Origin: Pseudomonadota bacterium
Lineage (GTDB): Bacteria > Pseudomonadota > Gammaproteobacteria > Burkholderiales > Burkholderiaceae_C
DNA: 64,000 nt
Direction: 5' to 3'
Assembly (NCBI GenBank): GCA_963205335.1
Contig: CAUJIM010000096.1
Span: 35,415 to 99,414, forward strand
Under the pieces are notes generated by a model, which saw nothing but the letters and a program-made list of their open reading frames with translations, did no database searches and had not been told where the DNA came from. The position numbers and the translations under genes are program-made. Of the stretch, positions 1 through 8,837 are shown in pieces (the first letter of the stretch is position 1; each line of letters begins with the position of its first letter).

Positions 1-59
<59 letters not shown>

Positions 60-67
60 ATTAGATC

Positions 68-101
68 AAAGGGTTACGACATATTGTCGTAGCCCTTTTT
101 T
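68..101 (+). terminator. rho-independent terminator of the tRNA
   Basis: An 11-bp stem (AGGGTTACGAC / GTCGTAGCCCT, with one G-T wobble) has a short ATATT loop and is followed by six T residues. It begins nine bases after the tRNA CCA end, so it ends the tRNA transcript. Confidence 0.85.
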
Positions 102-149
102 GCTGGTGGATTGTCGAGCGCAGGGCCCGCGGCCGTACGCTGGCCACGT

Positions 150-1091
150 TCATCCGGCTGCGCCGTTGCCCGGCATCGGTCCTTCGCCCAGCGCAGCCAG
201 GGACCGGCGCACGAAATCGAACGCGCGTGCCGTAGCCGGTGTCAGCGTGCGCCCGGCGCGCTGCACGATGCCCAGTACCAGTTCGGCGTCCAGCGCCGGC
301 TGCACATCCAGCGCCACGGCGCGGCCGGCGCGCAACTCCTCCAGCATGGTCAGCTCGATCGCCGGCATTACCGCATCGGTCGCCATCAGCACCGAGCGGA
401 CCGTGGTGCCGTCCGCGCATTGCAGCGTGAAGCGCTCCAGCATGGAGCCGGTCAGCCCGTAGTGGCGCATGAAGCGGCGCCCCTGCTCCGGTGTGATGAA
501 GCCCGGCGCGACCAGCGGATGGCGCAGCACGTCGCGGATCGACAGGCCCGGGCGGCCCTGCAGCGGGTGGCCGTGGCGCGCGAACCAGCCGAAGCGGCAG
601 GCGTGCAGCGGCTCGACCTGCAGCTCGGCGTCGGTGTCGGCGGCATGCACGTCGCCGACGAAGAAGTCCAGCTCCTCGGTGCGCAGCGCGGCCAGCAGGC
701 GGTCGGTGGTTTCCACCAGGGTGCGTAGTTTCAGCTGCGGCGCGCCGGCCATCAGCTCGATCACCAGGCTGCCGAGCAGCTCGCGCGCCAGCGCCGAGCC
801 CATGCCGAAGGCCAGCGAGCCGGCGCGGCCCGCATGCATCAGCGCCAGCTCGCGCAAACCCTCGGCCTCCTCGGACACGATGCGGCGCGCGCGCGCCAGA
901 TAGGCCTGCGCGAACGGTGTCGGCACCAGCCGTCGGTCGATGCGATCGAACAACGGCGCGCGCAACTCGTCTTCCAGCGCGCGCAGGCTGCGCGAAAGCG
1001 CCGGCTGGCTCAGGTGCACCTGCGGCGCGGCCCCGCTGATGGAGCCGGCCTCGATGACGGCGAGCAGATGGCGCAACTGGCGAGTGTTCAT
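150..1091 (-). CDS. LysR-family transcriptional regulator
   Basis: 313 residues, the usual LysR size. The N-terminal winged helix-turn-helix (about residues 1-60) contains the typical A-x5-LSQPALSRSLRALEDELRAPLF pattern, seen here as VHLSQPALSRSLRALEDEL. The rest is a LysR substrate-binding domain (about 90-300). The ATG at 1091 is the first methionine and gives the canonical MNTRQLRHLLAVIEAGS start. It is divergent from the hydrolase/importer genes beginning at 1240, and two LysR-type boxes lie between, so it probably regulates that operon and itself. The effector is unknown; by context it would be the substrate or product of the neighbouring amidohydrolases. Confidence 0.93.
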   Translation of the reverse strand: MNTRQLRHLLAVIEAGSISGAAPQVHLSQPALSRSLRALEDELRAPLFDRIDRRLVPTPFAQAYLARARRIVSEEAEGLRELALMHAGRAGSLAFGMGSALARELLGSLVIELMAGAPQLKLRTLVETTDRLLAALRTEELDFFVGDVHAADTDAELQVEPLHACRFGWFARHGHPLQGRPGLSIRDVLRHPLVAPGFITPEQGRRFMRHYGLTGSMLERFTLQCADGTTVRSVLMATDAVMPAIELTMLEELRAGRAVALDVQPALDAELVLGIVQRAGRTLTPATARAFDFVRRSLAALGEGPMPGNGAAG

Positions 1092-1114
1092 GGAAGGTCG
1101 GAGTCTTCTTGATA

Positions 1115-1158
1115 TGCATTTTATGCAATTTAATAAAAATATAAATGCACTTTACGCA
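1115..1158. promoter_or_regulatory. two LysR-type T-N11-A boxes in divergent promoter
   Basis: The AT-rich gap between the LysR gene and the C26 hydrolase holds two inverted repeats of the same form, TGC-N7-GCA. Box 1 is TGCATTTTATGCA (1115-1127) and box 2 is TGCACTTTACGCA (1146-1158). Both obey the LysR T-N11-A rule. Their centres are 31 bp apart, about three helical turns, as expected for a tetramer contacting a recognition and an activation site. I infer regulation by the adjacent LysR protein. Confidence 0.7.
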
Positions 1159-1239
1159 TTCACCAGCAATATCTACATTGCCGGCGTGGCGCCACCCCGG
1201 ACGCCGTCGAAGAAGCCAAGTCAAGTAAAGGTTCGAGCG

Positions 1240-2025
1240 ATGCCCTTGCCGCGATCCCATGCCGCCGTCCGTCCCGTGGTCGCGATCACCGCCGACCGTG
1301 GCGAATACGCCGGCCATGCCACCCATCGGGGGTTCGACGGCTATGTGCGTGCGGTGGATCGAGTGGCCGGCGCGTTGCCGTTGCTGCTGCCGGCCGCCGG
1401 AGCGGCCATCGACGCGGCGTCGCTGATCGCCGCGGTCGATGGCGTGGTGCTGACCGGCGGGCCGTCCAACGTACAGGCCGAGCGCTACGGCGGCGAGCCG
1501 CTGCCGGCCGGTGCGGCGATCGATCCCGACCGCGATGCCACGGTGTTGCCGCTGTTGCCCGCGTTGGTCGCTGCCGGCGTGCCGGTACTGGGGATATGCC
1601 GTGGTCTGCAGGAGCTCAATGTCGCGTTTGGCGGCACGCTGGAGCGCGTGGTGCATGCGCAACCCGGTCGGCTGGACCACCGCGAGGGCGACCATGCCCG
1701 CCCGATCCAGCGCTGGTACGACGATGCGCACGCCGTCGAGCTGGCGGCCGATGGCCTGCTCGCCCGCCTGGCGGGTGCGACCCGGGCGCGGGTGAACTCG
1801 CTGCACCACCAGGGAGTGGATCGCCTCGCACCGGGGCTGCGGATCGAGGCCAGGGCACCGGATGGCCTGGTCGAGGCCTTCACGGTCGCCGACGCGCCCG
1901 GCTTCACGCTCGCGGTGCAGTGGCACCCCGAGATGCGGGTCGGCGACGACGCCTTCGCCCGCGCGATCTTTGCTGCCTTCGGCGCAGCTTGCCGAGAGCG
2001 GCAGGCCCGGAGACGGGTCGCTTGA
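1240..2025 (+). CDS. class I glutamine amidotransferase-like hydrolase (peptidase C26 family)
   Basis: 261 residues, resembling gamma-glutamyl-GABA hydrolase (PuuD) and other C26 enzymes that cut gamma-glutamyl or similar amide bonds. The catalytic triad is visible: Cys120 in GICRGLQE, then His229 and Glu231 in QWHPE. The N-terminal PVVAITADRGEY and the HHQGVDRL segment are also family-typical. I chose ATG 1240 because it has an upstream TAAAGG and begins just before conserved sequence; upstream codons in frame run through the LysR boxes. It is the first gene of the operon opposite the LysR regulator. PuuD-like chemistry is an inference; the true substrate is not known. Confidence 0.85.
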   Translation: MPLPRSHAAVRPVVAITADRGEYAGHATHRGFDGYVRAVDRVAGALPLLLPAAGAAIDAASLIAAVDGVVLTGGPSNVQAERYGGEPLPAGAAIDPDRDATVLPLLPALVAAGVPVLGICRGLQELNVAFGGTLERVVHAQPGRLDHREGDHARPIQRWYDDAHAVELAADGLLARLAGATRARVNSLHHQGVDRLAPGLRIEARAPDGLVEAFTVADAPGFTLAVQWHPEMRVGDDAFARAIFAAFGAACRERQARRRVA

Positions 2026-2057
2026 GGGTCGCCTCACGCGATGCGCTGCACAACCAC

Positions 2058-3230
2058 ATGTCCACTCCGATGACCTCGAACACACCCTCTTCGCTCTCCC
2101 GGTGCGCGCATTTGGTGCGCGCGTGGCCCGACATCGCCGATCCGGTCAGCCTGTTCTGCGGCAGCTATGCGCAGGCGCGCCAGCGCTTTCGCAGCGCCGC
2201 GCAACGGCGCGGCCTGGAGGTCGAATCCAGCGTGCTGGATGGGGCCGGCGTCGATGGCGAGGAGCTGGCGGTCGACGTCGTGTGCGATGGCGCGGCCGAC
2301 GCGACGCGGCTGCTGATCGTGATCAGCGGCGTGCACGGCCCGGAAGGCTACTGCGGCTCCGCGATCCAGACGGGGCTGCTCGAACTCGGCCCGCCCGAAG
2401 GGCTGGTCGACAGGCCGGTGCGCGAAACGGCGGTGCTGCATATCCACGCACTCAACCCCTGGGGTTTCTCGCACTCGCGCCGCGTGACGCAGGAGAACGT
2501 CGACCTGAACCGCAACTGCGTCGATTTCACCGCCCCGCTGCCGGTCAACGCCGCCTATGCCGAGATCCACGACCTGTTGCTGCCTGCGACCTGGCCGCCG
2601 GCGCCGGCCGTCGAGGAGGCGCTGGCCGCCTACGCCGAGCGCGTCGGGCCCAAGGGCATGCAGCGCGCGCTGGCACTGGGCCAGTATGCCTACCCGAATG
2701 GAATGTTCTATGGCGGCCAGGCCCCCGCCTGGAGCCACCGCACGCTGCGCGCCATCCTGCACCGCCACGGCCGCCGGTGCCGCCAGATCGCGTCGATCGA
2801 CATCCACACCGGGCTGGGCCCCTACGGCGATGGCGAGCGCATCTTCGCCTCGCCGGAGCAGGGCGCACCGGTCTTCGAGCGCGCGTGCCAATGGTGGGGC
2901 ACGCTGACCTCGGTGCACACCGGCAGTTCGTCGAGCGTGCCCATGACCGGACCGGTGCAGTTCGCGCAGTTCGACGAGTGCCCGCAGGCCGAGCAGACCA
3001 ACATCTGTCTGGAATTCGGCACCTGGCCCATGGAGCAGGTGCAGCAGGCGCTGCGCGCCGAGCACTGGACCTGGCGCCATGGCGCCGATGCCACCCGCAC
3101 CGCCGCCGCGCGTGCCGCGCTGAAGGCTGCGTTCTACCCCGACGCCGCCGACTGGAAGGCCGCCGTCTGGCGCCAGGGCCGCGAGGCCTGCATGCAGGCG
3201 CTGGCCGGCCTGCAGTGCGTGTCGCTCTGA
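2058..3230 (+). CDS. DUF2817 family M14-like zinc carboxypeptidase/deacylase
   Basis: 390 residues. It shows the M14 carboxypeptidase-like zinc site: His93 and Glu96 in VHGPEGY, His250 in DIHTGLG, and a candidate catalytic Glu319 in LEFGTW. The substrate-binding-like DLNRN segment is also present. The family (DUF2817) is related to succinylglutamate desuccinylase and M14 peptidases, so cleavage of an N-acyl amino acid or a C-terminal amide is likely. No signal peptide is seen, so it is cytoplasmic. It lies 32 bp after the C26 hydrolase and 46 bp before the importer, in one apparent operon. No strong Shine-Dalgarno precedes ATG 2058; ATG 2070 is an alternative start. Confidence 0.85.
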   Translation: MSTPMTSNTPSSLSRCAHLVRAWPDIADPVSLFCGSYAQARQRFRSAAQRRGLEVESSVLDGAGVDGEELAVDVVCDGAADATRLLIVISGVHGPEGYCGSAIQTGLLELGPPEGLVDRPVRETAVLHIHALNPWGFSHSRRVTQENVDLNRNCVDFTAPLPVNAAYAEIHDLLLPATWPPAPAVEEALAAYAERVGPKGMQRALALGQYAYPNGMFYGGQAPAWSHRTLRAILHRHGRRCRQIASIDIHTGLGPYGDGERIFASPEQGAPVFERACQWWGTLTSVHTGSSSSVPMTGPVQFAQFDECPQAEQTNICLEFGTWPMEQVQQALRAEHWTWRHGADATRTAAARAALKAAFYPDAADWKAAVWRQGREACMQALAGLQCVSL

Positions 3231-3276
3231 CGGCGCCCCTGTTTTTTCCGATCCCTCGTCCCACCGGAGCCCCGCA

Positions 3277-4584
3277 ATGAACACCTCGATCGCCGGCATG
3301 CCCGGCACCCTTCCTGCCCGCACGGCGCCGCCGGCGGTTTCGCGCAAGGCGGTTGCCGCCGCGATCGCCGGCAACGCGCTGGAGTTCTACGACTTCGTGC
3401 TGTACGCGTATTTCGCGATCTACATCGGCCAGGCCTTCTTTCCGCTGGCCGGTGAATTCGGCTCGCTGCTGGCGTCGGTAGCCACCTTCGGCGTGGGTTT
3501 CGTCACCCGTCCGCTGGGCAGCGTGCTGATCGGCACCTTCGCCGACCGCGCGGGGCGCAGGCCGGCGCTGATCCTGACCGTGGTGCTGATCACGCTGGGG
3601 ACGCTGGGCATCGCCGTCACGCCCAGCTACGCGGCCATCGGCATTGCTGCACCGATCATCGTCGTCGTCTGCCGGCTGCTGCAGGGGCTGGCGCTGGGCG
3701 GCGAAGTGGGACCGGCCACCGCGCTGCTGCTGGAGATGGCGCCGCGCAACCAGCGGGGCTACTACACCAGTTGGCAGTTGGCCAGCCAGGGCCTGGCGGT
3801 GGCCGTCGGCGGGCTGTTCGGCGTGCTCGTGTCGGCCTTGCTGCCGCCGCAGGATCTGGCTTCCTGGGGCTGGCGGCTGCCGTTCCTGTTCAGCCTGGTG
3901 CTGGTGCCGATTGCGGTCATCATCCGCCGCAGCCTGCCCGAGACCATGGGCCACCACGAGGCGGCATCGACGGCCCAGATCGTCGGCGCCGTGTTCATGC
4001 AACAACGACGCTGGGTGGTGCTGGGGGTGTTGATGATGATGGCGGGCGTGGTGTCCACGCAGTTCGGCAACTTCATGGCCACCTACGCGATCAAGGTGCT
4101 GAAACTGCCGCCGGCCGTGGCCCAAAGCGCGGTGCTGCTGGCCGGGTTGCTGACCTTTGCCGGCGGATTGCTGGCGGGCTGGCTGTGCGACCGCTACGGC
4201 CGCAAGGCACTGATGATCGTGCCGCGCGTGGCGCTGATGCTCGCCATCGTGCCCATGTTCGCCTGGCTGCATGGCACGCCGACTCCGGGCACGCTGTTCA
4301 TCGTCGTCGGGGTGCTGGCATTTCTGACCGCGATGAGTGTTGCGGCCGGCCTGGTCGCGGTGCCCGAGCTGATCCCGACGGCGATCCGAAGCACGACGCT
4401 GTCGCTGGTCTACGCCATTGCGGCGACGGTGTTCGGCGGCACCACGCAACTGGTCATGACCTGGCTGCTGGCCGCCACCGGCAACCCGGTCTCGCCGGCC
4501 TGGTACATCGTCGCCACCAGCGCGATCAGCCTGGTGGCCATGGTCATGCTGCCCGAGACGCGCGATGTCGATGTATCCAGGTGA
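3277..4584 (+). CDS. MFS transporter, metabolite:H+ symporter (MHS) type
   Basis: 435 residues with about 12 hydrophobic segments. Typical MHS-family signatures are present: GNALEFYDFVLYAYF near the N terminus, RPLGSVLIGTFADRAGRR in the loop between helices 2 and 3, and RLLQGLALGGEVGPA. Such carriers import citrate, proline/betaine, shikimate, ketoglutarate and similar small acids with protons. The ATG at 3277 has a GGAG ten bases upstream. Placed after the two hydrolases, it is the likely importer of the compound they process. The exact substrate cannot be read from sequence. Confidence 0.9.
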   Translation: MNTSIAGMPGTLPARTAPPAVSRKAVAAAIAGNALEFYDFVLYAYFAIYIGQAFFPLAGEFGSLLASVATFGVGFVTRPLGSVLIGTFADRAGRRPALILTVVLITLGTLGIAVTPSYAAIGIAAPIIVVVCRLLQGLALGGEVGPATALLLEMAPRNQRGYYTSWQLASQGLAVAVGGLFGVLVSALLPPQDLASWGWRLPFLFSLVLVPIAVIIRRSLPETMGHHEAASTAQIVGAVFMQQRRWVVLGVLMMMAGVVSTQFGNFMATYAIKVLKLPPAVAQSAVLLAGLLTFAGGLLAGWLCDRYGRKALMIVPRVALMLAIVPMFAWLHGTPTPGTLFIVVGVLAFLTAMSVAAGLVAVPELIPTAIRSTTLSLVYAIAATVFGGTTQLVMTWLLAATGNPVSPAWYIVATSAISLVAMVMLPETRDVDVSR

Positions 4585-4877
4585 GGCGGTGAGGATGCTC
4601 CGGGAACGCACCGCCTCCGGAGGAGTACGCCGGCGAGATCCACCGCGCCAGGCGGGCCACGACGGGCCTGCATGGCGTGGTGCTGCCGACGACGGCGGCA
4701 CTCGTTCCTGCAGGCGTTCCGGGGCGTCGAACGGGGACATGCCCCGATAGCTGCTCCCCGGTGGCGCGGAGCGCGTTCTCGTGTTTCTGCTCCATTACCG
4801 GTATCCTTGGCGCCTCCGCACGGCCATCGGCGGGCCGATGCAGACGGCGGCGACACGGCAACCAAGGAGATCCCGAC
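4585..4877. other. 293-bp intergenic region, no convincing gene
   Basis: This gap separates the MHS operon from the FbpABC-type operon. Short open frames exist on both strands but none has a credible start, codon pattern or recognisable protein. The only clear signal is the AAGGAGA Shine-Dalgarno (4864-4870) of the next gene. A CCTCCGGAGG palindrome lies near 4614-4623. A promoter for the ABC operon is presumably here, but I cannot place it. Confidence 0.5.
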
Positions 4878-5897
4878 ATGTCCACCATTCAACGACGCAC
4901 CGTCTTGCACCTGGCGGGTGCCGCGGGCTTGGCGGCGGCCCTGCCGCAGGCGCGGGGCGCCGACGACCTGGCCGCCGCGCGCGCCGAAGGCAAGGCGGTG
5001 TTCTACGCCAACATCACTGCCGTGAAGCCCATTGTCGAGGCGTTCGGCAAGGATACCGGCGTGCAGGGCGAGTACACCCGCATCTCCAGCTCCAAGTTCG
5101 TCTCCACCGTGGCGACCGAGGCGCGCGCGGGCAAGCTGCTGGCCGACGTGGTGCAGGCACCGCTGCCGGTGCTCGAGCTGCTCAAGGCCAACGGCGTGCT
5201 GGCGCCCTACCGCTCGCCCGCCGCGGCCGACTATCCGGACTGGACGCGGCCGGACGACACCATCCAGCTCTTCGGCATCGAGTACGTCTCCTACCTCTAC
5301 AACACCAAACAGGTGCCGGCGGCCGACGCGCCGAAGAGGTACGAAGACCTGGCCGACGCGAAGTGGAAGGGCCGCGTCGTGATGGCCGACCCGGCGACGC
5401 ATTCGTCGACCATCTCGTGGCTGGTGGGTTTGAAGGAAAAGGTCTTCGCTTCCGAGGGCGACTGGGCGAACTTCGTCAAGGCATTGGCCGCCAACCAGCC
5501 GATGTTCGTCGCCTCGTTCGGCCCCACGCCGGCACCGATCGAAAGCGGCGAGAAGGCGATCGCGATCTCCATGCCCAAGTACATCGTGACCAAGGCGCCC
5601 GCGCCGCTGGCCTGGGGTCCGCGCGGCGGCGGCCAGCCGCTGCTGGGCACGCCGCGCGCGATGGCGCTGACCGCCAAGGCGCCGCACCCGGCGGCCGGGC
5701 GCGCCTTCATGGACTACTGGCTGTCGAAGAAGGCCGCAGGCATGCTGGCCAAGGACGTGGGCGAATACGTGGCGGCACCGGGCGTCTATCCACCGATCGA
5801 CGGCATCGACCAGGTCAAGGTCCAGGCGATCCGCGATCTGGGGGACGCCGAGATCCAGAAATGGGGTGCCGAGTTCAAGCGCATCTTCAAGGGCTGA
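4878..5897 (+). CDS. ABC transporter substrate-binding protein, Fe3+/FbpA-like
   Basis: 339 residues. The N terminus (IQRRTVLHLAGAAGLAAALPQARGA) looks like a signal peptide, possibly Tat because of the paired arginines, so the mature protein is periplasmic. The rest matches family 1 extracellular solute-binding proteins of the iron(III) type (EGKAVFYANITAVKPIVEAF, then SYLYNTKQVP). ATG 4878 follows AAGGAGA by seven bases. Immediately downstream are the cognate ATPase and double permease. Many FbpA-like proteins bind phosphonates, polyols or other ligands, so iron is only one possibility, and no Fur-like site was seen upstream. Confidence 0.87.
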   Translation: MSTIQRRTVLHLAGAAGLAAALPQARGADDLAAARAEGKAVFYANITAVKPIVEAFGKDTGVQGEYTRISSSKFVSTVATEARAGKLLADVVQAPLPVLELLKANGVLAPYRSPAAADYPDWTRPDDTIQLFGIEYVSYLYNTKQVPAADAPKRYEDLADAKWKGRVVMADPATHSSTISWLVGLKEKVFASEGDWANFVKALAANQPMFVASFGPTPAPIESGEKAIAISMPKYIVTKAPAPLAWGPRGGGQPLLGTPRAMALTAKAPHPAAGRAFMDYWLSKKAAGMLAKDVGEYVAAPGVYPPIDGIDQVKVQAIRDLGDAEIQKWGAEFKRIFKG

Positions 5898-5904
5898 CTC
5901 GCCC

Positions 5905-6987
5905 ATGGAAATCCGCGTCACGGGGCTCACGAAGCACTACGTTTCGGAAGGGCGCAGCGTCAAGGCGCTCGACGGCGTCGACCTGACGATCCCGGCCAAC
6001 CGCATCTTCACCCTGCTGGGTCCGAGCGGCTGCGGCAAGACCACGCTGCTGCGCTGCATCGTGGGCCTGGAGACGCCCGACGACGGCGAGATCCGCATCG
6101 GCGGCGAATTGGTCTGGTCGCGCGCCAGGGGCATCGCGGTGCCGACCGAAAGGCGCGGCCTGGGCATGGTGTTCCAGACCTACGCGATCTGGCCGCACAT
6201 GAGCGTGTTCGACAACGTCGCCTACCCGCTGACGGTGCGTGGCCTGCCGCGCGCGCAGATCGCCGCCAAGGTGGCCGAGGTGCTGCGCTTCGTGCAGCTG
6301 GAGGGCATGGAGCGGCGCCCGGCCACGCGCCTGTCGGGCGGGCAGCAGCAGCGCGTGGCGCTGGCGCGGGCGCTGGTGGCCGAGCCGCGCGTGATCCTGT
6401 TCGACGAGCCGCTGTCCAACCTGGATGCCAAGCTGCGCGAGGAAACGCGCAAGGAGCTGCGGCGCTTCCTGGGCCAGCTCGACATCACGGCGATCTACGT
6501 CACGCACGACCGGGTCGAGGCGCTGGCGCTGTCCGACTCGATCGCCGTGATGCGGGCGGGCCGCATCGTCGAGATCGGCGCGCCGCGCCAGATCTACTTC
6601 CAGGCCCGGCACCGCTTCGTGGCCGATTTCATCGGTCGCGCCAACCTGATCGACGCCACGGTGCGCGGCCACGCCGGCGGCGCGACGCAGATCGACTGCG
6701 CGCTGGGCAGCATCACCTGCGCGCCCAGCGGGCACGCCGCGGGCAGTCCCGTTACGCTGTGCCTGCGCCCCGAGTTCCTGCAGGTGCGGGGGGGCACGGT
6801 CGAGGGTGCCAACGTGGTGCACGGGCAGGTCGAGTCGATCGACTTCGTAGGCGAGGTGAACGAAGCCGAGATCCGCGTCGGCGGCATGCTGCTGCTGGCG
6901 CGCACCGCGCCCGACGCCGAGCTGGCCGTGGGCAGCCCGGCCAGCATCGCGCTGGCGCCCGAGCACTGCCTGCTGGTGGCCGCCTGA
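5905..6987 (+). CDS. ABC transporter ATP-binding protein, FbpC/PotA-like
   Basis: 360 residues, the length of importer ATPases with a regulatory tail. Nucleotide-binding motifs run in order: Walker A GPSGCGKTT (near residue 38), Q-loop MVFQTYAIWPHMSVFDNV, signature LSGGQQQRVALARAL, Walker B VILFDEPLSNLD and switch His in THDR. The C-terminal third (about 240-360) fits a TOBE/MOP-like domain. It starts seven bases after the binding-protein stop and ends two bases before the permease start. It energises uptake of the ligand bound by the preceding protein. Confidence 0.92.
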   Translation: MEIRVTGLTKHYVSEGRSVKALDGVDLTIPANRIFTLLGPSGCGKTTLLRCIVGLETPDDGEIRIGGELVWSRARGIAVPTERRGLGMVFQTYAIWPHMSVFDNVAYPLTVRGLPRAQIAAKVAEVLRFVQLEGMERRPATRLSGGQQQRVALARALVAEPRVILFDEPLSNLDAKLREETRKELRRFLGQLDITAIYVTHDRVEALALSDSIAVMRAGRIVEIGAPRQIYFQARHRFVADFIGRANLIDATVRGHAGGATQIDCALGSITCAPSGHAAGSPVTLCLRPEFLQVRGGTVEGANVVHGQVESIDFVGEVNEAEIRVGGMLLLARTAPDAELAVGSPASIALAPEHCLLVAA

Positions 6988-6989
6988 GC

Positions 6990-8669
6990 ATGGATGCGCA
7001 GCGCCGGGGCCTGACGCTCCTGCTCATCCTGGTCGTCGGCGCGCTCACCGTGGCGCCGGTGGCGATGCTGGCCTTCGGCAGCTTCTCGCAGGGGCTGGAG
7101 GCGTTCGGCCAGTTCACGCTCGCCAAATACGCCGGCGCCTACACCGATCCGGGGCTGTGGAAGGTGCTGGCGAACACCGCCGTCTTCGTGCTCGGCTCGA
7201 CGCTGCTGGCCACGCTGCTGGCGCTGGTGCTGGCCTACCTGAACACGCGTACCGACATCCCGTTCAAGTTCCTCTTCGGCGTGCTGGCGATCGTGCCGAT
7301 GATGATCCCGCATGTGCTGTTCTCGGTGAGCTGGGCCTTGCTGGCCAACCCTTCGAACGGGCTGATGAACCTGGCGTTGATGCAGGCATTGGGCCTGGCC
7401 CAGGGGCCGCTGAACATCTACTCCATGCCCGGCATGGTCCTGGTCGAGGGGCTGCTCAACATGCCCATCGCCTACCTGATCATCGCGCCGGCGATGGCTT
7501 CGTTCGACGTTTCGCTGGAAGAGTCCTCGCGCGTGTTCGGCGCCGGCGCCTGGCGCACGCTCGTGCGCATCACGCTGCCGGTGCTGCGCCCGGCGATCCT
7601 GGCGGCCTTCGTGCTCGGCATCGTGCGCAGCCTGGCCTCCTATGCCGTGCCGCGCGTGCTCGGCATGCCGGGCCATGAGGAGGTGCTGGCCACCTACCTG
7701 TACGAAATGATCTCGGTCGGCTTTGCGCCCGACTACGGCAAGGCCGCCGCGCTGGGCATGAGCGCGCTGCTGGTGGCCGTGGTGCTGATCTGGCTCTACC
7801 GGCGCCTGACCGGCGAGGGCAGCCGCTTCGTCACCATCTCCAGCAGGGGCTGGCGGCCGGCGGTGGTGCCGCTGGGGCGCTGGCGCCTGCCGCTGTTCGT
7901 CCTCGTGGCGCTGCTGTCGTTCATCGTCGTCGTACTGCCGGTGGCGGTGCTGCTCTACACCTCGTTCGTGCCGTATGCGATGGTGCCCGGCAGCGAAGCG
8001 TTTGCGCAGATGAGCCTGAAGCACTGGCACGAGGTGCTGGCCGACGCCACCTCGCTGCTGGCGCTGAAGAACAGCCTGTTCCTGGCGATCGTCGGCGCCA
8101 CGCTGGGCGTGCTGCTGTCGCTCTTCGTCGCCTACGTGATCGTCAAGCTGCGCACGCGCGGCGCGGCGCTGCTGGAGACGCTGACCTACCTTTCATTCTC
8201 GTTTCCGGGCATCGTGATCGGCATCGGCTTCATGTGGTTCTTCGTGCGCACGCCGCTGTACGCCACCGTCACGGCGCTGCTCGTCGGCTACATCGCCACC
8301 TACCTGCCCTACGGCGTGCGGCCGCTGGCCAGCGCCTTCGTGCAGGTGCACGACCACCTGGAGGAGTCGTCGCTGGTGTGCGGTGCCAGCCGCATGACGA
8401 CGATGCGCCGCATCATCGCGCCGCTGCTGGTGCCGGGCATCGTCTCGGCCTGGATCCTGATGGCCACCATGTTCCTGCGCGAGCTGACGCTGTCGGTGGT
8501 GCTCTCGCGCCCCGGCAGCGAGGTGCTGGCGGTGCAGATACTGGCGTTTGCCGACGACGGGCTCTGGGGCCAGCTCTCGGCGCTGGGCATCTTGATGATC
8601 GCGATCTCCACGCTGCTCGTGATGGGCGCGCATGCCGTGGGCAGGCGCTTCGGCGCGCGGCTGGCCTGA
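6990..8669 (+). CDS. ABC transporter permease with two fused membrane domains (FbpB-like)
   Basis: 559 residues with about 12 membrane segments. It is a tandem fusion of two BPD_transp_1 domains, as in FbpB/AfuB. Each half has a cytoplasmic EAA loop that docks the ATPase: EESSRVFGAGAWRTLVRITLP in the first half and EESSLVCGASRMTTMRRIIAP in the second. The ATG at 6990 is two bases after the ATPase stop. It completes a three-gene importer; a single permease carrying both halves means no partner permease is needed. Confidence 0.92.
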   Translation: MDAQRRGLTLLLILVVGALTVAPVAMLAFGSFSQGLEAFGQFTLAKYAGAYTDPGLWKVLANTAVFVLGSTLLATLLALVLAYLNTRTDIPFKFLFGVLAIVPMMIPHVLFSVSWALLANPSNGLMNLALMQALGLAQGPLNIYSMPGMVLVEGLLNMPIAYLIIAPAMASFDVSLEESSRVFGAGAWRTLVRITLPVLRPAILAAFVLGIVRSLASYAVPRVLGMPGHEEVLATYLYEMISVGFAPDYGKAAALGMSALLVAVVLIWLYRRLTGEGSRFVTISSRGWRPAVVPLGRWRLPLFVLVALLSFIVVVLPVAVLLYTSFVPYAMVPGSEAFAQMSLKHWHEVLADATSLLALKNSLFLAIVGATLGVLLSLFVAYVIVKLRTRGAALLETLTYLSFSFPGIVIGIGFMWFFVRTPLYATVTALLVGYIATYLPYGVRPLASAFVQVHDHLEESSLVCGASRMTTMRRIIAPLLVPGIVSAWILMATMFLRELTLSVVLSRPGSEVLAVQILAFADDGLWGQLSALGILMIAISTLLVMGAHAVGRRFGARLA

Positions 8670-8760
8670 GGTATACGGGCGGTGAGCGGTTTGCCGCTGC
8701 CTTTTGCCCGTGTGGCGACCAGGCCCCGGTGAGGGCGCGGAACGGGTTCAACGAAAACCG

Positions 8761-8774
8761 CGTGACCAGTCACG
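8761..8774. promoter_or_regulatory. palindrome upstream of the NitT-type ABC/NnrS operon
   Basis: CGTGAC-CA-GTCACG is a perfect inverted repeat in the 168-bp gap before the operon. A GACAAT at 8813-8818 could be a -10 element, which would put the palindrome centre near -57, an activator-like position. The spacing (TGA-N4-TCA) is two bases shorter than in CRP/FNR sites, so this is not a standard FNR/DNR box. The binding protein is unknown. Confidence 0.4.
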
Positions 8775-8837
8775 GTGTGTGTGATTTTTCGGAACCGTGG
8801 GGTTTCAGCTGGGACAATACCGGCCGAGGACGGTCCC

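Noticed and set aside
4544..4888. Open frames of 61-114 codons on both strands in the gap after the MHS transporter
   Set aside because: No plausible start signals, no recognisable protein and no codon bias like the neighbours; high GC makes long chance frames common.
4878..8669. Firm naming as fbpABC iron importer
   Set aside because: Homology class is clear but substrate is not; no Fur-like site precedes it and FbpA-like proteins bind diverse ligands.
8761..8774. Palindrome as an FNR/DNR or CRP site
   Set aside because: The half-site spacing (TGA-N4-TCA) is two bases shorter than FNR/CRP sites, so it is listed only as an unassigned palindrome.
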